Shown: positions 58,342-64,000 of the stretch, in pieces
Position numbering within the stretch: position 1 is the first letter of the stretch
Layout of the letters: every line of letters begins with the position of its first letter
DNA from: CAVYEM01 sp963767635
GTDB lineage: Bacteria; Vulcanimicrobiota; Vulcanimicrobiia; Vulcanimicrobiales; Vulcanimicrobiaceae
Reading direction: 5' to 3'
DNA: 64,000 bases
Assembly (NCBI GenBank): GCA_963767635.1
Contig: CAVYEM010000001.1
Span: 186,001-250,000 of the forward strand
Notes under the pieces: model-generated
Told to the model about the DNA's origin: nothing
Databases searched by the model: none
The model's input: the letters and a program-made list of their open reading frames with translations, nothing else
Position numbers and translations under genes: made by a program

Positions 58342-60387
58342 ACCGGATTCCGACGTACGCTTTTGCCGGCGTGCTCCTGAGCATCGTGGCGATCCTCATC
58401 GTACCGCTGCCGCCGCTGATCCTGGACGTGCTGCTCGGCGTGAACATCTTCACGTCCGCCTTGGTGCTGCTTCTTAGCGTGACCGTCGACGATCCGCTCG
58501 AATTCTCGGCGTTCGCTCCGGCGCTGTTGGTGGCAACGCTGTTTCGGCTCTCGCTCGACGTTTCTGCGACCCGCCTGATCTTGACGCAGGGCCAAGAGCC
58601 CGGGGGTGCGGGCGCCATCATTCCCGCGTTCGGGGAATTCGTCGTGCGCGGCAATTTGGTCGTCGGCCTTATCGTCTTCGTGATTCTGATCACGATCCAA
58701 TTCATCGTGATCGCGAGCGGCTCGCAGCGCGTGGCTGAAGTCGCGGCTCGGTTCACGCTCGATGCGCTTCCCGGCAAACAGATGGCCATCGACGCCGACG
58801 TGCATGCGGGTGCGCTGGATGCCGAGGGCGCTCGCCTCAAGCGTGAAGCGGTGCAAAAGGAAGCGGACTTTTATGGGGCCATGGACGGCGCGGGCAAATT
58901 CGTCAAAGGCGATGCCATCGCCGCGCTGGTCATCGTCGCCCTGAATGTGATCGGCGGGATTGCCGTTGGAATCTTCTATCACGGCATGTCGCCCGCTGAC
59001 GCGCTGCAGACATTTGCGCTGCTTTCGATCGGCAATGCGCTCGTGACCACGCTGCCTGCTTTTCTCATCTCGACCGCGATGGGCATGATGGTTACCCGTG
59101 TGACAGCGGATGGTTCGCTGGGTTCCGACTTGGCCTCGCAGCTCTTGGCGCGGCCGGAAATCCTGCGCGCAGGCGGCGCACTATTGCTCGCGCTGGCGCT
59201 CGTGCCGGCATTGCCGCGTCCGGTCTTTATCGTACTCGGACTCTGCGCGTTCGTCGGCGCGCATTTTGCTCAAAAGCGCAAGCAGCTCGGCATGGCGGTT
59301 TTGCAGCATGAACGCGAAGCGGAGAAGCGCCAAGCGATTCGACGCCCCGAGATGGCGCTGGGTCTGGTCGGCGTGGATGCGCTGAGCATCGAGATCGGAT
59401 CCAACATCGCGCAGCTCTTGGCGCCTCCACTCGCGGATGCACTGCTGGATCGAGTCGGCGAAGTGCGCCGCGCGCTCGCGGCGGAAATCGGGATCGTTCT
59501 TCCGGGCGTGCGGTTGCGGGACGATCTCGCGCGCGATCCGGACACGTACGCGATCCGCGTTCGCGACGAGATTGCCGGCGAGGGTGCGCTGGGTCTTGCG
59601 CGCATGCTCGCGGTCGCCGATGAGGCGGTTCTTGCCCGTATTGCCGGCGTGCCGACGCGCGAACCCGTGTACGAACTTCCGGCCAGATGGATAGAGCCGA
59701 CGCTGCGCGAGGCCGCGCTGGCAGAAGGAGCGTTGGTTTTCGACCCGATTTCCATCATCGGTTCGCATTTGGCTGAAGTGGCCCGCACGCGCGCGGCGAT
59801 GCTGCTCGGGCGGCAAGAATTGCAGACCCTGCTCGAACATCTGCGCGCCAGCGTTCCGAGTTTGGTGAAGGAAGTCGGCACCGACGCCCTGCCGTTCACC
59901 GCCGTGCAGAAGGTCTTCGCGCAACTGTTGCGCGAGCGCGTGTGGCCGCGCGATCCGGTGACGGTGCTCGAAACGGTGATTGAGGCATCCGCGTTTACCC
60001 GCGATCCCCGCGAGCTTGCGGAAGCGGCTCGCCGGGTGCTCGTTCCCGCGCAACTGCGACGCCGCGGTTCGGCCTCGCTGGAGCCGCTGCTGTTGGACGC
60101 ACAGTCTGGAACGGCATCTCGGTCAGTCGTTCGCCGCCGCCGGCCAGGGCGCAGTCGATCCGGCCTTAGCCTTGAGAATACGAGAACGAGTCGAGCGATA
60201 CGCCCTCGGAATGCCTGCGGCAAAGGCTGCGCTGCTTTGCACGGCGGCCGTGCGGCCTCTGCTGGCAGATTTTTTGGCGCGTTCCGGTCTGAGCATCAAC
60301 GTGCTGAGCTATGCCGAAGTCCCGCCCGAGATCGCGCTGGTGCCGGCGGGAGTGCTGAGCGAGGCCGAAGGGGTGGGCGCAGCCTAG
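58338..60387 (+). CDS. flhA: Flagellar export gate protein FlhA (one frameshift)
   Basis: About 682 residues after joining frames. The N-terminal membrane half has LLGVNIFTSALVLLLSVTVD, LLVATLFRLSLDVSATRLIL, FGEFVVRGNLVVGLIVFVIL, ASGSQRVAEVAARFTLDALP, GKQMAIDADVHAGALDAEGA (the FHIPEP region) and FYGAMDGAGKFVKGDAIA. The cytoplasmic domain ends with a break near 60105, where removing one T from AGTCT restores AGCT and reads LLLDAQLERHLGQSFAAAGQ, then LSYAEVPPEIALVPAGVLSE. The final residues (VLSEAEGVG) look like a partial copy of the dispersed repeat. FlhA forms the nonameric ring under the export pore. Confidence 0.94.
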
Positions 60388-60394
60388 GGGAAAT

Positions 60395-60423
60395 TTGACG
60401 GGTCCCACCGCGCCTGTTAGACT
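60395..60423 (+). promoter_or_regulatory. secDF promoter
   Basis: TTGACG at 60395-60400, a 17-bp spacer and TAGACT at 60418-60423. The -10 is identical to that of rplM. Transcription would begin near 60430, upstream of the hairpin before secD. Confidence 0.65.
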
Positions 60424-60434
60424 TTGTGGGTTGT

Positions 60435-60462
60435 CCCGCCCTCGGCGGGCGCTGCTTTTTTT
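60435..60462 (+). terminator. Hairpin plus T-run between flhA and secD (terminator or attenuator)
   Basis: CCCGCC (60435-60440) pairs with GGCGGG (60444-60449); seven T residues lie at 60456-60462. It is downstream of the secDF promoter and 13 bp before the secD ATG. It may therefore end flhA transcripts or attenuate secDF. Confidence 0.5.
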
Positions 60463-60474
60463 CCGCCGGTACAC

Positions 60475-61827
60475 ATGAGCTGGAATAAATACAAGAATCC
60501 CACCAAAGCCCTGATCGTTATGGCCATCCTGGCTTTCAGCCTATGGGCGATGCTGCCGATTCAACAAAAAATCCATTTGGGGCTGGATTTGGAGGGCGGC
60601 GCGCATCTGCTGCTCCAGCTCTATCCGACGGGCGACGTAAAAGCGATCACCTCAGACATTCAGAACGATACCATCCAAGTGATCGATCGCCGCATCAACG
60701 GATTGGGCGTCACCGAACCGCAAATCAACAAGGTTGGAACGGACCGCATCTCCGTCGATCTGCCGCAGGTCAAAAACCCCGAACAAGCGGAGGCGGCGCT
60801 CAAGCAAGTCGCGGTGCTCGAATATAAGATCATGCCGGAAAACGCGCGCACGAAAGCGGAAGCCGCGCTCGCGCAGTGCAACGCGAACCCCAAAGACAAA
60901 AAGGCGTGCGCGTACGTGAACGAGGGCGCGTATAAGGCCAGCGGTCCGGTCGTATATTCCGGCAAGGATTTGAAGTCCGCCTCGCCGGCGTACGATCAGG
61001 CGGGTAATCCAAACATCCAGTTTACGACCAAGGATCCCAAGCGCTTCTACGACCTCACTTCAAAGAACGTCGGAAAACCGTTGGCGATGTTCCTGGACAA
61101 GCATTATTTGTCCGCGCCGACGATTCAAAGCCCGATCTCCGACACCGGTGAAATCACCGGCTCGTTCACGACCGACCAGACGGCAGCGCTGGCCAACGAC
61201 CTCAACGCCGGCGCGTTGCCGGTAGACGTGCGCATCATCGAAAATGAAACGATCGGTCCGACGCTCGGAAAGATCGATCTCGCGATGTCGCTCAAGGCCT
61301 CGATTTTGGGCCTTTGCCTCGTGCTCGTCTTTATGGCGTTCGTGTACCGCCTGCCCGGGCTCTTGGCCGACGTCGCGCTCATGGTCTACGTCGCGATGAT
61401 GCTCGGTCTGCTCGCCGCCGCGCACGCGACGCTGACCTTGCCGGGCATCGCCGGCTTCGTGCTCTCGATCGGCATGGCGGTCGATGCAAACGTGCTGATA
61501 TTCGAGCGCTTGAAAGAAGAACTCTGGGCGGGCAAAACGATGCGCGCGGCCGTTCGCACTGGATTCACGCGCGCATTCACGGCCGTATTCGACAGCCATT
61601 TCACGACGATCGTCGGCGCAGGCGTGCTGTATGAATTGGGAACCGGCACCGTGAAAGGCTTTGCCTACACGCTGTTCTGGGGAACGGTGTTCTCGCTGGT
61701 CACCGCGGTGTTCATCACGCGCTTCTTCGTCGATACGCTCGTGGAGAACAACGTGGCCACGGAGCCCGCGCTCTACGGGGTCAAGCCCGAAGACGTCGGC
61801 GTCTTTGCAGCGCGAGCGGGGGCCTAG
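60475..61827 (+). CDS. secD: Protein translocase subunit SecD
   Basis: A 450-residue membrane protein using proton-motive force to pull secreted proteins through SecYEG. Membrane helix 1 (ALIVMAILAFSLWAMLPIQQ) is followed by KIHLGLDLEGGAHLLLQLYP, the periplasmic P1 head with VIDRRINGLGVTEPQINKVG, GNPNIQFTTKDPKRFYDLTS, ISDTGEITGSFT, and ALPVDVRIIENETIGPTLG. The five-helix bundle has SIGMAVDANVLIFERLKEEL and FTAVFDSHFTTIVGAGVLY. ATG 60475 is preferred over an upstream in-frame GTG because it gives the natural N-terminus. secF follows two bases later. Confidence 0.96.
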   Translation: MSWNKYKNPTKALIVMAILAFSLWAMLPIQQKIHLGLDLEGGAHLLLQLYPTGDVKAITSDIQNDTIQVIDRRINGLGVTEPQINKVGTDRISVDLPQVKNPEQAEAALKQVAVLEYKIMPENARTKAEAALAQCNANPKDKKACAYVNEGAYKASGPVVYSGKDLKSASPAYDQAGNPNIQFTTKDPKRFYDLTSKNVGKPLAMFLDKHYLSAPTIQSPISDTGEITGSFTTDQTAALANDLNAGALPVDVRIIENETIGPTLGKIDLAMSLKASILGLCLVLVFMAFVYRLPGLLADVALMVYVAMMLGLLAAAHATLTLPGIAGFVLSIGMAVDANVLIFERLKEELWAGKTMRAAVRTGFTRAFTAVFDSHFTTIVGAGVLYELGTGTVKGFAYTLFWGTVFSLVTAVFITRFFVDTLVENNVATEPALYGVKPEDVGVFAARAGA

Positions 61828-61829
61828 CC

Positions 61830-63169
61830 ATGTTCTTTCGCAAGCTCAATTGGAATATCGTCTCCTGGTTCCGCATCGTTTCGTTTATCTCGTATCTGAT
61901 CATTGCCGCCGGTTTCGGGTCGATGATCTGGCACGGATTTGCGGGCGGCAACGGTTTTCAAGCCGGCAAGATGCTGCAGCTCGGGCTCTCGTTCACCGGC
62001 GGAACGTCGGTGGACGTGAGCTTCTCGCAGCCCGTCGCGGTCAATCAACTGCGCGGCGCGCTGGCGCCGCTCAATTTGAGCGACGAGACGATTCGCACCG
62101 TCGGAACGCTAAGCGGCGCCGGCTATAACCGCTATAGCGTCGAAACGCAGACGGCGCTGGGCAACAACACGCAGTCGCTCTGGAACGCGCTCGGCAAAGC
62201 GGGAACGGTCGATCGCGCGAAGTCTTCCATCCAATCGGTCGGGCCGACGCTCGGACGAGAATATCTGACCAAAGCCATTGAGGCGCTGATCATCGCGCTC
62301 GGCATTCAGTTTCTCTATATCGCGTTTCGCTTCGGCTGGAACTACATCTTCGGGCTTGTGACGGTCATTGCGTTGATTCGCGATGCGGCCATGATGATCG
62401 GCATTTATGCTCTCGCCGGGAAGCGTGCCGACGATGCGTTTTTGGCTGCGGTGCTGACCGTCATCGGTTACTCGGTGATGGACACGATCGTCATTCTGGA
62501 TCGGATCCGCGAAAACACCAGGTTGATGGCCGGGCAGGCCTACGACAAGATCGTCAACACGTCGATTCTGCAGACGATGACGCGATCGTTCAATACGCTG
62601 GCTACGGTCGTCATTACGCTGGTGGCGCTGCTCGCGCTCGGCGGTGCCTCGCTCAAGAACTTTGCGTTCGCGCTGCTCGTCGGCATCTGCTCCGGCGGAT
62701 ATCATTCCATTTTCTATTCTGCGCCGCTGGTGCTCGGGTTTCGCAAGCGGCAACTCGAAGCCGCGGCGCGCAAGCGTGCCGCCGGTTTGGCCATATCCGG
62801 AACGCGCTCGGCCCGCAGCGTTTCGGAAGCAAAGCGCTCGGCGCGCACGGCGGCGTTGCGCGCGAAGATATCGTCGCTGCGCGCAAAGCGCGCCGGCAAA
62901 AGGCGAAAGCCACGCGTCCACCGGGCGCGGCACCGGCTCGATACAAGCGCAAACGCCAGGAGACGCAATCCGGCGCAGCAACGACTGCCGTCGTCGACGA
63001 AACGCCGGAACAGTTCGACGAGATCGATCCGCTCGATGCGCAAACCGCCGGCTTAGACGAGCGCGCATTCGATCAAGGCCACGAGGAGATCAATTTGAAT
63101 CTCGAAGGCTTCGATCCGCAGCGGCCCTCGCCGGGCGCCGATGAGCCGGAGCAGCCGCACAACGGCTAA
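61830..63169 (+). CDS. secF: Protein translocase subunit SecF with long charged C-terminal tail
   Basis: The conserved part covers residues 1-310: WFRIVSFISYLIIAAGFGSM, GLSFTGGTSVDVSF, SVGPTLGREYLTKAIEALII, VTVIALIRDAAMMIGIYALA, VLTVIGYSVMDTIVILDRIR, ENTRLMAGQAYDKIVNTSIL, QTMTRSFNTLATVV, then FALLVGICSGGYHSIFYSAP. A basic tail follows. Around 62860 the frame most consistent with coding changes to REDIVAARKARRQKAKATRP and an acidic end (DETPEQFDEIDPLDAQTAGL ... PHNG) that stops at 63169; the unshifted frame stops at 63056. Tail function unknown. Confidence 0.92.
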
Positions 63170-64000
63170 AGCGCTTCCGCCGCCGACGGCCTCGGAGGCG
63201 AAGTTTGAGCGCGTTCTCGCGCAATTCAGGCGCGACGGCCGGCAAGTCGAACCGCGGGACGGAGCGCAGTCGAAGCCGAAGCCGCCGGACCACGCCGCCA
63301 CGCTCGATCGCCTGTTCGCTGCGAGCAAGAGTTTTCTAAAGCGCGACGATTTTGCCGGGATCGGCCAACGCGACTCATTTCCTACGAAGATCATGGGCGT
63401 TTCGTTCGAGGGGCGGCAAGACGTCGTTGCGGGGCTCGTGCCGGGTCTGGATCTGGAGCTGCGGCGCCAACCCGATAATCCGCACGACGCCAACGCCATC
63501 GCCGTGCACTATGGTACGCTTCACCTGGGATTTTTGCGCAAGCAGATCGCACGGCATCTTGCGCCGCTGATCGATGGCGGCGCGCGCTACCGCGCGCGCA
63601 TCGAGCATGTTACGGGAGGATCGGCGGCATCGAGCGGCCGCGCGAAGAACTTCGGCGTCAACATTCGCGTTGAGCGCGAAACCCACGGGCATGTCGATGC
63701 ATTCGACGTGCAACCCAGAGCGCAAAGCGATCGCGAGCAGATCCGAGCGGCGCTGCTGGGCGACTATCGTCCGCATGATGCGCAGCACCAGCTGCTCGCG
63801 CGCATCGATGCCGGTAAGAACGCGCTGGCGGTGCTAGGGACCGGGCGTGGCAAGTCCTTTTGCTTTCAATATCCGGCTGCATGCCGGGCGCTGGAGTCGG
63901 GGCAGAAGACGCTCGTAATTTATCCGCTGCGCGCGCTGGCGAACGATCAATTCGAGGCCTTGCAGCGACGGTTGGACGGGTTCGGCTTACGGATCTTTCG
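63141..64000 (+). CDS. HIRAN-domain + RecQ-like helicase (C-terminus cut by window edge)
   Basis: An open frame of 286 codons running off the right end, start ATG 63141 (29-bp overlap with the secF tail). Residues 80-160 are a HIRAN domain: KIMGVSFEGRQDVVAGLVPG, LDLELRRQPDNPHDANAIAV, HYGTLHLGFLRKQIARHLAP. From about 205 a superfamily 2 helicase begins: LLGDYRPHDAQHQLLARIDA, with Walker A GTGRGKS at 233-239 and FCFQYPAACRALESGQKTLV, IYPLRALANDQFEALQRRL, which is RecQ/DEAD-like motif Ia. HIRAN domains recognise 3' DNA ends at stalled forks. Later helicase motifs are beyond the window. Confidence 0.85.
   Translation, partial: MSRSSRTTAKALPPPTASEAKFERVLAQFRRDGRQVEPRDGAQSKPKPPDHAATLDRLFAASKSFLKRDDFAGIGQRDSFPTKIMGVSFEGRQDVVAGLVPGLDLELRRQPDNPHDANAIAVHYGTLHLGFLRKQIARHLAPLIDGGARYRARIEHVTGGSAASSGRAKNFGVNIRVERETHGHVDAFDVQPRAQSDREQIRAALLGDYRPHDAQHQLLARIDAGKNALAVLGTGRGKSFCFQYPAACRALESGQKTLVIYPLRALANDQFEALQRRLDGFGLRIF

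Noticed and set aside
57333..60387. Programmed ribosomal frameshifting in flhB and flhA
   Set aside because: No slippery heptamer or downstream pseudoknot is evident, breaks occur in unrelated genes as well, and most coincide with AGCT, pointing to read error.

Overview
The window (64 kb, GC-rich, densely packed on mostly one strand) comes from a diderm bacterium: it has three TonB-dependent outer-membrane receptors, SecDF and a flagellum-type export apparatus. Its SOS boxes are of the Gram-positive type, many starts are GTG or TTG, and several promoters imply leaderless mRNAs. From memory, not from a search, the receptors and gene mix look most like Candidatus Eremiobacterota (WPS-2 / Vulcanimicrobiota); treat that as a guess.

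Layout. 0-0.5 kb: PIN/Phd toxin-antitoxin pair running off the left edge. 0.6-6.3 kb: thiolase, 3-hydroxyacyl-CoA dehydrogenase and acyl-CoA dehydrogenase, a minisatellite, then sucCD. 6.4-14.1 kb: two large paralogous TonB-dependent receptors, each broken by single-base frameshifts and each with its own terminator. 14.2-19.0 kb: accessory region with an intact and a decayed copy of one toxin-antitoxin cassette, an Uma2 protein, a frameshifted nucleotidyltransferase and a block of dispersed repeats. 18.7-26.2 kb: LysM protein divergent from lexA with SOS boxes between them, a lone PTS EIIC, an Alr-type PLP enzyme carrying an in-frame repeat insertion, PilZ, FHA, then panC-coaBC-coaX (CoA synthesis). 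26.3-31.1 kb: dusB and a compact operon of class-III aminotransferase, SRPBCC protein, acyl-ACP-reductase-like enzyme and a conserved 'quinate dehydrogenase-like' protein. 31-38 kb: Uma2, greA, lysS, a small metallothionein, DUF5069, truA, the convergent marR-thyA-folA operon, rplM-rpsI. 38.4-39.4 kb: DUF3810 metalloprotease-like protein.

39.5-60.4 kb holds a flagellum-derived type III export system in two blocks: flgB-like, flgC, fliE, fliF, fliH, fliI, lytic transglycosylase, a double aspartyl protease, fliK-like, flgF/G-like, fliM-like and fliN; then fliP, (metF), fliQ, fliR, flhB, flhA. Between the blocks lie an ECF sigma/anti-sigma pair, a TPR protein, a DUF4331 protein and the third TonB receptor. 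No hook, filament, motor or separate fliG gene is present here. FliF instead ends in a FliG-like segment, and the FliM-like protein lacks the CheY-binding N-terminus, so the set looks more like a secretion machine than a rotary flagellum. secD-secF and a HIRAN-helicase running off the right edge close the window.

A cross-cutting observation is that at least ten conserved genes carry apparent single-base frameshifts. Most of these fall in or within a few bases of AGCT tetramers, which suggests systematic read errors at a modified AGCT motif rather than real pseudogenes.
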